Source: Caulobacter sp.
Lineage (GTDB): Bacteria > Pseudomonadota > Alphaproteobacteria > Caulobacterales > Caulobacteraceae
Direction: 5' to 3'
Length of the DNA: 64,000 bases
Assembly (NCBI GenBank): GCA_030678995.1
Contig: JAUXTQ010000047.1
Span: 1 to 64,000, forward strand
The notes under the pieces were generated by a model. The model worked only from the letters and a program-made list of their open reading frames with translations, ran no database searches and had not been told where the DNA came from. Below are positions 1 to 7,932 of this stretch, one piece after another. The position numbers were made by a program, and so were the translations under genes. Every line of letters begins with the position of its first letter. The stretch's first letter is position 1.

Positions 1-44
1 AGGTCATCCTGAGCAGGCCCGAAGGGCCGTGTCGAAGGACGCAA
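1..44. repeat. fragment of a dispersed intergenic repeat
   Basis: The first 44 bases carry a CATCCTGAGC...GTCGAAGGAC pattern around a GGCCCGAAGGGCC mini-hairpin. Short hairpin-bearing repeats of this type sit between genes in many alphaproteobacterial genomes. It lies just past the stop codon of the hydrolase on the minus strand and could act as its transcription end. The left part is cut off by the window edge, so the full element is not visible. Confidence 0.4.
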
Positions 45-932
45 TCAGGTCGATGCCGCCTCGCTCAACGCCGCCCGCACCAGGTCCGGGCGCTCCATCG
101 GCAGGAAGTGGCTGGTTCCGGCGATGACGTCTGTCCGCGCACGGCCGTGCGTCAGAGCCGTGATCTCGTCGGCGTCCAGCCCGCAGGTGGAGCCGATTTC
201 GGCCTTCAGGATGCGGATCGGCGCGGTCACCCGCGCGAAGGCCCCGACGGTGTCGTGATGATGGGCGGTGAAGTTGGCCGCCTCCCACTGCGGCCGGCAG
301 GACAGGTGAACCTGGCCGTCGTCGCCCTCCAGCAGGCCGTCGGCCAGATAGCCGCGCAGAGCGGCGTCGGGCCAGGTGCGGAAGGCCCCGCGCCCGCTGT
401 AGGCCTGAAATGCCGCCTCGCGGTCGGGAAAGGTCGCGCGGCGGCGGCTGGCGCCGACGGCCAGGGGCGAGGCCTGCAGCCCCTCCGGACCCACGGCGGC
501 CAGACGCTCGGCGGTCATCACCACCGGGTCGAACAGCACCAGCCGCCGGGCCGCGTCGGTCCGCTCCGCGGCGGCCAGCAGGCTGACCGTCCCGCCCATA
601 GAATGGCCGGCCAGCACCGTCGGCGTCTCGCCCATGGCCTCGAGCAGGACCAGCAGGTCGTCGCGGAACACCAGCCAGGCCTCGTGCGCTTCGGGGGCCG
701 CCGGCAGGGTTGTGCGGCCGTGGCCGCGCTGGTCGACCGCCAGAACGCGCAGTTGCTCGCCCAGGGGCGTCAGGATGTCGGCATAGGCCCCGGCGTTGAA
801 GCCGTTGGCGTGGAGGAAAAGAATGTCGAGCGGCCGGTCGGCGGGGCCGAATTCATAGCCGGCGACGGTCCCCCGCGGGACGGCGATGTCGCGACGGCGC
901 GCGGAGGGGAAAGGCGAGGCGGGGACGGTCAT
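45..932 (-). CDS. alpha/beta hydrolase
   Basis: A 295-residue cytoplasmic alpha/beta-hydrolase-fold protein. The nucleophile elbow GHSMGG puts the catalytic Ser at about residue 111. LHANGFNA near 40-47 is the oxyanion-hole strand, FDPVV near 137-141 is the likely acid region, and TSHFLPME near 273-280 provides the His. This arrangement is typical of small esterases, lactonases and haloperoxidase-like hydrolases; the substrate cannot be read from the sequence. The ATG at 932 is preceded by AGGGAGGT at good spacing; the open frame runs further upstream to 1301, but that part overlaps the next gene antisensibly in composition and has no ribosome site. The gene follows the envelope protein gene on the same strand after 43 bases and may be co-transcribed. 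Confidence 0.85.
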   Translation of the reverse strand: MTVPASPFPSARRRDIAVPRGTVAGYEFGPADRPLDILFLHANGFNAGAYADILTPLGEQLRVLAVDQRGHGRTTLPAAPEAHEAWLVFRDDLLVLLEAMGETPTVLAGHSMGGTVSLLAAAERTDAARRLVLFDPVVMTAERLAAVGPEGLQASPLAVGASRRRATFPDREAAFQAYSGRGAFRTWPDAALRGYLADGLLEGDDGQVHLSCRPQWEAANFTAHHHDTVGAFARVTAPIRILKAEIGSTCGLDADEITALTHGRARTDVIAGTSHFLPMERPDLVRAALSEAAST

Positions 933-975
933 CCCCACCTCCCTAACGTGATCACGTCGCGTCAGTCGATAGCCG

Positions 976-1635
976 TCAGATCCGGCGCACGTCCCAGGCG
1001 CCGCCCGGCTTGCGGCAGGCGCGGTAGCGTTCGGTCTCGCGGCCGTATTTCTTGGTGTAGGCCGTCTGTTCCAGGGTCTCGCAGCCGTCCCGGCCGGGGG
1101 CCCGCCGCACGACCGACTTCGACACATAGCCGCCGTCCACCCGCAGCCAGCCCGAATTGTAGGACGTCCCGTCGAAGGTCTCGCCGCCGGCCATCCGGCC
1201 GACCACCCGGCCGCGGGTCGACGGCGTGGCTCGCACATTGACCGTGTTCGGCGCGTACCAGGAACCGCTGTTGGCCGCCGGCAGCACGCGGATCTCGCCA
1301 TAGGCGCCGGAGTTGGGGTTGCGCCAGCGGGCCGGCCGGCCGGTGGCCAGGGCCTCGTTCAGCGCCACCTCGGCCCGGCGCTGGTCCTCCTCCTGCATCT
1401 TGCAGCCGATCGACGAGCCGATGGCCGCGCCGATGCCGGCGCCGACGACCGTGCCCGCGCCGCGTTCGCCCTTGGCGACCTGGTTGCCGATGACCCCGCC
1501 AATGATGGCGCCGATCACGGCCCCGCCCTCCTGCTTGCCGCCGGCGGCGTCGCAGCCGAACACGCCGGCGTTGGCGGCGCCCGGAAGGGCGGCCATGGCG
1601 ATGACGGCGATGGCGGCGGTGGTGATGAAGCGCAT
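976..1635 (-). CDS. glycine-zipper 2TM envelope protein with SH3-like domain
   Basis: A 219-residue exported protein. Residues 1-23 form a signal peptide ending ANA. Residues 37-77 are a glycine-zipper double segment (repeated GxxxG, as in GAIIGGVIG and GAGIGAAIG) of the Rickettsia 17-kDa surface-antigen type. Residues 131-178 resemble a bacterial SH3 domain (VNVRATPSTRGRVVG), a module that usually binds peptidoglycan or peptide. No Cys follows the signal peptide at a lipobox position, so I do not call it a lipoprotein. The ATG at 1635 follows GGGAGT; an upstream in-frame start at 1728 would bury the signal peptide and is rejected. Role is probably envelope integrity; this is inference from domain content. 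Confidence 0.75.
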   Translation of the reverse strand: MRFITTAAIAVIAMAALPGAANAGVFGCDAAGGKQEGGAVIGAIIGGVIGNQVAKGERGAGTVVGAGIGAAIGSSIGCKMQEEDQRRAEVALNEALATGRPARWRNPNSGAYGEIRVLPAANSGSWYAPNTVNVRATPSTRGRVVGRMAGGETFDGTSYNSGWLRVDGGYVSKSVVRRAPGRDGCETLEQTAYTKKYGRETERYRACRKPGGAWDVRRI

Positions 1636-1771
1636 GGTAGACTCCCGTGTGAGGACGAACGGATCGGAGCGAAGTCCAAGCTTAGCTCCGGTTCGAGTCC
1701 TCAAACGTCCGGGGTTGGCTTTCCCCACGTCATCTCACGACAATGTGTGAACACTTGCGAGGACAGCACCC

Positions 1772-2632
1772 ATGACCGCCCATTCCGCCGAAACCGCCGC
1801 CTGGACCTGCTTCGACGTCTCGATCGAGGACGCGGTGGCCCATATCCGGCTGAAGCGGCCCGAAGCCATGAACACCATGAACAAGGCGTTCTGGGCCGAG
1901 CTGCCGGCCATCGTCCGCGACATCAACGACAACGCCCGGGCCCGCTGCATCGTCATCTCCTCGACCGGCAAGCATTTCTCGGCCGGCATGGACCTTTCGG
2001 TGTTCGCCAATGTCGGCGACCGGGGCGGCGAGACCGACCGCCACGTGGCCGCCGAGAGCTTCCGCCGCAACGTCCATCAGCTGCAGGACACCTTCACCTG
2101 CCTGGACGAGGCGCGCATGCCGGTGATCGCGGCGATCCAGGGCGGCTGCATCGGCGGGGCGGTGGACTTCACCAGCGCCTGCGACATCCGCTACTGCACC
2201 GCCGACGCCTTCTTCGTGATCATGGAGATCAACATCGGCATGACCGCCGATGTCGGCACCTTTCCGCGGCTGTGCAAGCTGATCCCCGAGGGCTGGGTGC
2301 GCGAACTGGCCTACACCGGTCGCCGCCTGCCCGCCGCGCGGGCCCGCGACATCGGCCTGGTCAATGAGGTCTTCGAAAGCCACGAGGCCGTGGTCGCCCA
2401 CGCCCTGGCCACGGCCAGGGAGATCGCCGCCAAGTCGCCGCTGGCCGTAGCCGGCAGCAAGGTGATGATCAACTACGCCCGTGACCACACCATCAAGGAC
2501 GGCCTGGACTATATCGCCGTCTGGCAGACCGGCATGTTCTCCGGCCCGCACATGGCCGAGACCTTCAAGGCGAAGCAGGAAGGCCGTGATCCGGTGTTCC
2601 CGGATCTGATCCCTTTGCGGAAGGGGCTGTAG
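1772..2632 (+). CDS. delta(3,5)-delta(2,4)-dienoyl-CoA isomerase-like crotonase
   Basis: A 286-residue crotonase-superfamily enzyme. GKHFSAGMDL (66-75) and GGCIGGAVDF (124-133) form the two CoA-thioester oxyanion-hole regions. Three acids, Asp132, Glu152 and Asp160, have the same 20- and 8-residue spacing as the catalytic Asp176/Glu196/Asp204 of mammalian dienoyl-CoA isomerase ECH1, inside a matching ACDIRYC...DAFF context. The likely reaction is isomerisation of 3,5-dienoyl-CoA to 2,4-dienoyl-CoA during beta-oxidation of unsaturated fatty acids with odd-position double bonds. The start ATG at 1772 is preceded by GAGGA. It stands alone on the plus strand and converges on the pentapeptide gene across a perfect hairpin. 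A plain enoyl-CoA hydratase is less likely because the catalytic-acid pattern fits ECH1. Confidence 0.85.
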   Translation: MTAHSAETAAWTCFDVSIEDAVAHIRLKRPEAMNTMNKAFWAELPAIVRDINDNARARCIVISSTGKHFSAGMDLSVFANVGDRGGETDRHVAAESFRRNVHQLQDTFTCLDEARMPVIAAIQGGCIGGAVDFTSACDIRYCTADAFFVIMEINIGMTADVGTFPRLCKLIPEGWVRELAYTGRRLPAARARDIGLVNEVFESHEAVVAHALATAREIAAKSPLAVAGSKVMINYARDHTIKDGLDYIAVWQTGMFSGPHMAETFKAKQEGRDPVFPDLIPLRKGL

Positions 2633-2690
2633 TAGTGGGGGACACACACTGATTTCCGCTTCGCGGAAATCAGTGTGTGTCCCCCACTAC
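2632..2690. terminator. perfect 28-bp inverted repeat between convergent genes
   Basis: Arms 2632-2659 and 2663-2690 are exactly complementary around a 3-base TTC loop. The left arm begins at the last base of the isomerase stop codon, and the right arm ends one base before the stop codon of the pentapeptide gene, so the palindrome fills the entire gap. It can serve as a bidirectional terminator. The GGGGGACACAC core links it to the other GGGGACA palindromes in this window (11741, 11778, 12730, 32173, 32230, 34820, 61271). No U-tract follows the stem. Confidence 0.75.
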
Positions 2691-3902
2691 CTACGTCTCC
2701 AGCTCGGCCTCGAACAGATCCGCCCCCTCGATGCGGGCGCCCTTGAGGTCGGCTTCGAGGAAGCGGGCGCGGCGGGCGTGGCAGTCGCGCAGGTCGGCCC
2801 CGCGCAGGATGGCGCGGGTCAGGTCGGTGCGGATGTACCGGCCCTCGGCGATCATCAGCGGGCCCAGCTTGGCGCCGCGCAGATCGGCCTTGTTCAGCTT
2901 GGCCCCGACCAGCTTGGCGCCGCGCAGGTCGGCGTCCTTGAGCACCGCGCCGCGCAGATCGGCGTCGGACAGGTCGCAACCCTGCAGTTCGGCGCCTTCC
3001 ATATTGAGGCCGAAGAACACCGAGCGCGGCGCGGCCATGCCGCTCAACTTGCGCTTGCGCAGCTGCTTGAGCGGCCGGAAATCGACGCGGGAGACCTTCA
3101 TCGCCAAACCCTCGGCGCCAAAGGTCGCGCAATAGCGCTCGTGGTCGATGAGCAGGTCGCCCAGCGGCCGGTCATCGACATAGACGATCGGCGGCGGCGC
3201 GCGCAGCACCTCGCTCAGATCGACACGGTCCAGGTTGGCGTCGTCGAAGTTGGTCGCTCCCAGCACCGAGTTCTTCATCGAGGCGCCGGCGAAGTCGGCA
3301 TGGAACACCTCGGCGCCGGAAAGGTCGGCGCCGTCCAGCACCGCGTTGACCAGCTTGGCCCCGTTCAGGCAGGCCCCGGTCAGGTTGGCCTCGGTGAAGT
3401 CGGCCGACAGGGCGTTGGTCCCGGTCATCTGGGCCCCGGACAGGTTGGCGCCCTGCAGCACGGCATAGTCCAGCTCGCCGGCCCGGCGTTCGTGCTTGAG
3501 GATCCTGAAGTCCTGCCCCTGACCCTGCAGGGCGATGCGGCCCTCGCGCAGATCACAGCCGGCCATGTTCGCTCCGGCCAGGTTTGCTCCCCGCAGGCAG
3601 GCGCCGCGCAGGTCGGCCTGGGACAGGTCGGTGTCCCGCAAGTCAGCCTCGCGCAGGTCGCAACCGAACAGGATCGCCCGCTTCAACCTCGATCCATGCA
3701 GGCTGGCCCCGGCCAGGCGCGCACCGGTCAGGTCGGCGTCCGACAGATCGACGCCGTCCAGGTGAATGTTGGACAGATCGACATAGGTCAGATTGGCGCG
3801 CTGCCCGCCGCCGCGGCCGCTCAGGTACTTGCCGTGCGCCTCGACCGTCGCCTTGACGGCGCTGAAATCAAGGCGGCGGATGAGGTTGGGCGCGGCGGAC
3901 AT
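2691..3902 (-). CDS. pentapeptide-repeat protein
   Basis: A 403-residue protein built from A(D/N)LxG-type pentapeptides. The repeats run in blocks, roughly 36-135, 145-235 and 285-400, separated by short non-repeat inserts (the one near 236-285 is the longest). Such repeats fold into a right-handed quadrilateral beta-helix. There is no signal peptide or membrane segment, so it is probably cytoplasmic. Some pentapeptide proteins (Qnr, MfpA) mimic DNA and protect gyrase, but this one is about twice their length and interrupted, so function is unknown. The ATG at 3902 is used. It is transcribed towards the isomerase and ends on the shared hairpin. Confidence 0.85.
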   Translation of the reverse strand: MSAAPNLIRRLDFSAVKATVEAHGKYLSGRGGGQRANLTYVDLSNIHLDGVDLSDADLTGARLAGASLHGSRLKRAILFGCDLREADLRDTDLSQADLRGACLRGANLAGANMAGCDLREGRIALQGQGQDFRILKHERRAGELDYAVLQGANLSGAQMTGTNALSADFTEANLTGACLNGAKLVNAVLDGADLSGAEVFHADFAGASMKNSVLGATNFDDANLDRVDLSEVLRAPPPIVYVDDRPLGDLLIDHERYCATFGAEGLAMKVSRVDFRPLKQLRKRKLSGMAAPRSVFFGLNMEGAELQGCDLSDADLRGAVLKDADLRGAKLVGAKLNKADLRGAKLGPLMIAEGRYIRTDLTRAILRGADLRDCHARRARFLEADLKGARIEGADLFEAELET

Positions 3903-3981
3903 TCAGACCCTGTGGCAAAGAGTCAGAAACCATGGCCCGCGCCGCCTTAAGGAACGGTTGTTTCCGGGCTCCCTGTGACGA

Positions 3982-4941
3982 TCAGAACCAGCCCCGTTTG
4001 CGGAACCACCAGATCGGGATCAGCATCGCCACGATCATCAGCCCCAGCGCCAGCGGATAGCCGCCGATCCAGCGCAGCTCGGGCATGTGCACGAAGTTCA
4101 TGCCGTAGACCGAGCCGATCAGGGTGGGCGGCATCAGCACCACGGCCCAGATCGAGAACACTTTCATGATCTCGTTCTGGTCGGTGTTGATCAGACCGAC
4201 CGCCGAATCGAGCAGGAAGGTCACGTTTTCCGTCAGGTAGGCGGAGTGGTCGGTCAGCGACTGCACGTCCCGCTGCAGCGACCGCAGGCGATCGCGGTGC
4301 TCCTTGCCGTCGGCGATGTCGTCGGCCAGCGAGGCGAAGGACAACAGACGCGCCAGGCTGACCAGGCTGCCGCGGGCCTTGGCCGAGATCGACTGGCTGC
4401 GGCCCAGCCGCCGCAGGATCGGCTTGAACCCGCCCTGCCGCGTGGGCCGGAAGATGTCGGTGGAGATCACCTCCACCTCGGCCGAGGTTTTTTCGAGAAT
4501 GTCGGCCACCCGGTCGACGATGGCGTCCAGCAAACCCAGAAAGGCCTCGACCCCGCCCTGGCAGAAGTCGGCGTCCCGCTCGGCCTGGGCGGCGTAGGCG
4601 ATGAACGCCCTGGGTTCGACATAGCGGATGGTGACCAGCCGGCCCTTGGCCAGGACGAAGGTCACCGGCTGAAGCGCCGGATCATCGCCGTCGGCCCCGA
4701 CCAGCACGAAGGCGGTCATGAAGGACGCGCCGTCCTCCTGATAGAGGCGCGAGGAGGCCTCGATCTCCGCCATCTCCTCGCGGGTCGGCAGCAAGATGCC
4801 CAGGGCCTTCTCGGCCAGCAGCTCCTCGGCCCTGTTCGGGTTGGTCAGGTCGATCCAGGCGCCGTCACCGGGCAGCACCCAGTCGGGACCCACCTCGATG
4901 GGCTGCAAGCCGCCCCCGCCGCAGCGAAGCACACTCAGCAT
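3982..4941 (-). CDS. corA: CorA-type magnesium/cobalt transporter
   Basis: A 319-residue CorA-family divalent cation channel, close to the usual ~316. A long soluble N-terminal domain with helical regions precedes two C-terminal membrane helices. The signature YGMNF sits at the end of the first helix, followed by the short acidic/aromatic loop HMPELRW and the second helix ending in the positively charged RKRG tail. The protein should form a pentamer in the inner membrane that admits Mg2+ (and Co2+/Ni2+). It is monocistronic-looking, with about 80 bases to the pentapeptide gene upstream and 67 to the CHAP gene on the same strand. Related ZntB exporters share the fold; the GMN motif alone does not separate them. 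Confidence 0.9.
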   Translation of the reverse strand: MLSVLRCGGGGLQPIEVGPDWVLPGDGAWIDLTNPNRAEELLAEKALGILLPTREEMAEIEASSRLYQEDGASFMTAFVLVGADGDDPALQPVTFVLAKGRLVTIRYVEPRAFIAYAAQAERDADFCQGGVEAFLGLLDAIVDRVADILEKTSAEVEVISTDIFRPTRQGGFKPILRRLGRSQSISAKARGSLVSLARLLSFASLADDIADGKEHRDRLRSLQRDVQSLTDHSAYLTENVTFLLDSAVGLINTDQNEIMKVFSIWAVVLMPPTLIGSVYGMNFVHMPELRWIGGYPLALGLMIVAMLIPIWWFRKRGWF

Positions 4942-5008
4942 GGACGTGATGTCTCCTGCGCCGTCCCCGAATGGCGCGGCGACGGCCGGGCGTCAACCGC
5001 TGGCAGGA

Positions 5009-5692
5009 TCAGTCCTCGGCGTCGTCCTGGCCCTGGCCGGTGGCCGCCGCGATCAGGGCGGCAATCCGGTCGGTGGCGTCGGCGGCCTTGTTGATCACGC
5101 CCAGCGGGGACGGGATCGGGCCCACGGCGGAGGCCGTCTGGGTCGCGGCTGAACGCGCCATGGTCACGCCCTGGGCGCTCCAGTAGCGCGGATCGGTCTG
5201 GGCCAGCTGCTGCGCCTGAGGGCTCTGGTAGATGAAGCCGTAGGTCGGATAGACCGACGTGCCCAGGTCGCGGATGGGGTCGTACCAGACCTTGACCATG
5301 CTCCAGTCGCCGATGGGCGAGACGTCGATCACGGTCACGTCGCGCTCGATCTGGCCGCGGGCGCCGCCGATCTGGGACCAGTTGGCGTGGGTGATCTGAA
5401 TGACGCGGTCGGTGACCAGACGGCTGACCACGGCCACGTGGCCCAGCTGCATCCGGCCGGTCGGCTTGAAGGTCAGCACCGCGCCCATGCGGGGATCGCG
5501 GCCCGTCTCATACTTGCCGATAGCCTGGCCCCACCAGGTCCTGGCGTCGCCATAGATCTGAATGCCCGACAGGAGTCGGGCGAACGGGACGCACTGCCAG
5601 TAGATGTCAGCCGCCGCGTTTGCGGTGGGCGTAAGGCTGATCGCTACTGCGGCGGCCAGGGAACCAAGATAGGTATGGGTCCGTTGACGCAT
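5009..5692 (-). CDS. secreted CHAP-domain amidase/peptidase
   Basis: A 227-residue exported protein with a signal peptide (1-27, cut after ANA). A CHAP domain follows: Cys34 in WQCVPFAR, His85 in LGHVAVV and Asn104 in HANW make the expected Cys-His-Asn catalytic set. CHAP enzymes cleave peptidoglycan peptide bonds or the N-acetylmuramyl-L-Ala amide. The region after residue 115 has no recognised domain. It lies on the same strand as corA, upstream of it. A role in periplasmic cell-wall remodelling is inferred from the family. The frame begins at ATG 5692 and gives a good signal peptide, which supports the start. Confidence 0.8.
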   Translation of the reverse strand: MRQRTHTYLGSLAAAVAISLTPTANAAADIYWQCVPFARLLSGIQIYGDARTWWGQAIGKYETGRDPRMGAVLTFKPTGRMQLGHVAVVSRLVTDRVIQITHANWSQIGGARGQIERDVTVIDVSPIGDWSMVKVWYDPIRDLGTSVYPTYGFIYQSPQAQQLAQTDPRYWSAQGVTMARSAATQTASAVGPIPSPLGVINKAADATDRIAALIAAATGQGQDDAED

Positions 5693-5762
5693 TCAGGAGG
5701 TCTCCCCCACGACACTGAAGATGAGGGGATACCTATGTCACGTCCGAATGAAAAGAGTCTTT

Positions 5763-6860
5763 TCAGGCGCTCGCTGCGACCGTGCGCCGCGATCGCCATG
5801 AGTCGGCCATCAGTTTCATGCGCGCGCGGGCCGGTTTTTCGATCAGATGATACGAAGCAGCGGACAGTGGAACCACGGCAGCGAGGAAGACGATCCACAC
5901 CGGCCAGGGCAGCTTTTCGTCCGCTAGATTCAGAACTCGCGAGGCGGCATTCACGAAGATGATCTTCCACGGCACGCAGATCATGTAGGTCGAGTAGCTT
6001 ATCTCGCCGAGATACACGAACGCGGCCTGCGATCCGAAAGTCGAACCGTGTCCAGCGAGGCCCGCCAGGCTCAGGATCAGCGCCCCGAACCCGGCCACGG
6101 CCACCACGTCAGGCGCGCCCAAGGTCGTCGCGACGAGGATTGCGGCGCCTGAAAAAAGGGCGCCGACAGCCGCCGACCGGGCGCTGCGCACCGCGCCGGA
6201 GCGCCACAGGCTGTGCATGGCGCAGCCCAGGGCGAAGCAGGGAACGATTCGCAGCGCGCCCCAGGCGATCGTCGCCTGGGTCAGCGACTCGCCGGTCAGG
6301 GCCTGGAAGGCGGGGTAGAGCAGGGCGATGCCGGCCATGGTAAGGCCGGCGTAGAGCCAGGGCCGCGCGCGCATCTTCCAGGCGGCGAAAGCGAAGGCCG
6401 GAAAGGTCAGGTAGGCGAACCACTCGGCGGAAATCGACCAGGACGGATGGTTGAAGGCGGCGGCGGGCGCGAAGCCCCAGGCCTGGACCATCAGGAGATT
6501 GGCCGGCAGGGCGTCCCAGCGAAGGATGCTCGCGTCGATGGTGATGCCCGCGAGGCCGGCGGCCACGCCCAGGGCGATCATCCCGCCCAGGGTCGCCAGG
6601 TGCAGCGGATAGACCCGCGCCAGCCTGTTCCACAGGAAGGCGCCGTACTTGAACCGGCTCTCGCCGAACGCCGACAGATAGACGTGGCAGAGGATGAAGC
6701 CGCTGAGGACGAAGAACAGCTCGACCCCCAGATAGCCCTTCTCAACCAGGGCCGGGGTCACCGCCGCGTCCAGCTTGGGCCAATAGTGGAAAAGCACCAC
6801 CCAGAGGGCGGCGAAAAACCGCAAGGAGGTCAGAGGCCGGATGTTGGCGGCGTCCTGCAT
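5763..6860 (-). CDS. acyltransferase family 3 (OafA/YrhL-like) membrane protein
   Basis: A 365-residue polytopic membrane protein. The N-terminal block RPLTSLRFFAALWVVLFH with the conserved Arg and His25, followed by GVELFFVLSGF, is the signature of acyltransferase family 3. These inner-membrane enzymes O-acylate exported glycans, lipid A sugars or other surface molecules using cytoplasmic acyl donors. About ten hydrophobic segments are visible. The ATG at 6860 with AGGAGA upstream is preferred over an in-frame start 27 codons earlier. No polysaccharide genes neighbour it, so the acceptor is unknown. It is divergent from terC across 156 bases. Confidence 0.85.
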   Translation of the reverse strand: MQDAANIRPLTSLRFFAALWVVLFHYWPKLDAAVTPALVEKGYLGVELFFVLSGFILCHVYLSAFGESRFKYGAFLWNRLARVYPLHLATLGGMIALGVAAGLAGITIDASILRWDALPANLLMVQAWGFAPAAAFNHPSWSISAEWFAYLTFPAFAFAAWKMRARPWLYAGLTMAGIALLYPAFQALTGESLTQATIAWGALRIVPCFALGCAMHSLWRSGAVRSARSAAVGALFSGAAILVATTLGAPDVVAVAGFGALILSLAGLAGHGSTFGSQAAFVYLGEISYSTYMICVPWKIIFVNAASRVLNLADEKLPWPVWIVFLAAVVPLSAASYHLIEKPARARMKLMADSWRSRRTVAASA

Positions 6861-7016
6861 GGCTGTCTCCTGTCCCGTGACGGCGCCGGAAGGGCGCTCC
6901 CGCGGAGCGAGTGCAAGTCGCGCGCCAGGAGAATCGATCAAAATCGGTTCACCCGGACGCGCGCCGCGTTATGTAGGCCCTATCCGGTTCACCAGTCGTG
7001 AAAGGCCGACCCCCTG

Positions 7017-7817
7017 ATGGACTCCCTTCTGCAACTCGCCGCCGACCCCGCCGCCTGGGCGGCCCTGGTCACCCTGGTGGTCATGGAGATCGTGCTCGGG
7101 ATCGACAACCTGGTGTTCATCTCGATCCTGTCGAACAAGCTGCCGCAGGCGCAACGGCCCCGCGCCCGCAGCATCGGCCTGTCACTGGCCCTGCTGATGC
7201 GCATCGCCCTGCTGTTCGCCATCGCCTGGCTGGTGGCCCTGACCATGCCGGTGTTCGACCTTGGCATTCAGGGCGCGCTCAACGAGCACGGCGACCCCAG
7301 CTTCGAGACGGCCTTCTCCTGGCGCGACCTGATCCTGATCACCGGCGGCCTGTTCCTGCTGTGGAAGGCGACCAAGGAGATCCACCACAGCGTCGACCCA
7401 GCCCCGACGGGCGACGTGATGGACGCCAAGAACAAGGCCATCACCAACTTCGGCGCGGCCATCGTCCAGATCCTGATGCTCGACCTGGTGTTCTCGATCG
7501 ACTCGATCCTGACCGCGGTGGGCATGACCCATCACGTGCCGATCATGATCGTGGCGGTGACCATCGCCGTGGGCGCCATGTTCTTCGCCGCGGGGCCGCT
7601 GGCCGAGTTTATCCACAAGAACCCGACCATCGTCATGCTGGCCCTGGGCTTTTTGCTGATGATCGGGGCGGTGCTGATCGCCGACGGCTTCGGCGTGCAT
7701 GTGCCCAAGGGCTACATCTATGCCGCCATGGCCTTCTCGGGCCTCGTCGAGGGCCTGAACATGGTGGCCCGCAAGGCCAGGTCGAGGGGCGCCCCGGCGA
7801 CGGAGACGAAGCACTGA
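7017..7817 (+). CDS. TerC-family integral membrane protein
   Basis: A 266-residue membrane protein with about seven hydrophobic segments. [16 protein letters not shown] near residues 22-37 and [15 protein letters not shown] near 157-171 are the paired acidic TerC signatures (the Asp residues lie inside membrane segments). TerC relatives include Mn2+ exporters such as Alx and MntP-like proteins co-acting at the Sec translocon, as well as tellurite-resistance proteins. No other ter genes are nearby, so Mn2+ or general metal homeostasis is more likely than tellurite resistance; this is inference. It is followed by a hairpin-rich repeat that can end its transcript. Confidence 0.85.
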   Translation: MDSLLQLAADPAAWAALVTLVVMEIVLGIDNLVFISILSNKLPQAQRPRARSIGLSLALLMRIALLFAIAWLVALTMPVFDLGIQGALNEHGDPSFETAFSWRDLILITGGLFLLWKATKEIHHSVDPAPTGDVMDAKNKAITNFGAAIVQILMLDLVFSIDSILTAVGMTHHVPIMIVAVTIAVGAMFFAAGPLAEFIHKNPTIVMLALGFLLMIGAVLIADGFGVHVPKGYIYAAMAFSGLVEGLNMVARKARSRGAPATETKH

Positions 7818-7820
7818 GGA

Positions 7821-7931
7821 TGCTCCCCTTTCGGGGGAGCTGTCCGCGAAGCGGACGGAGGGGGTCGCCCGGGATCTGAGCGGACCCCCTCCGTCTCGCC
7901 TTCGGCGAGCCACCTCCCCCGAGAGGGGAGG
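7821..7931. repeat. hairpin-rich dispersed intergenic repeat, copy A
   Basis: A ~110-base element filling the space between the convergent terC and priA stop codons. It contains successive hairpins: GCTCCCC/GGGGAGC at 7822-7840 and GTCCGC/GCGGAC at 7842-7856, then paired GGGGGTC and GACCCCC segments. A clearly related copy lies at 22209-22316 in the opposite orientation. It probably acts as a bidirectional terminator. Such elements are dispersed through alphaproteobacterial genomes. Confidence 0.7.
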
Positions 7932-7932
7932 A

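Noticed and set aside
7017..7817. terC as a tellurite-resistance locus
   Set aside because: No terA, terB, terD or terE genes accompany it; a metal-homeostasis role is likelier.
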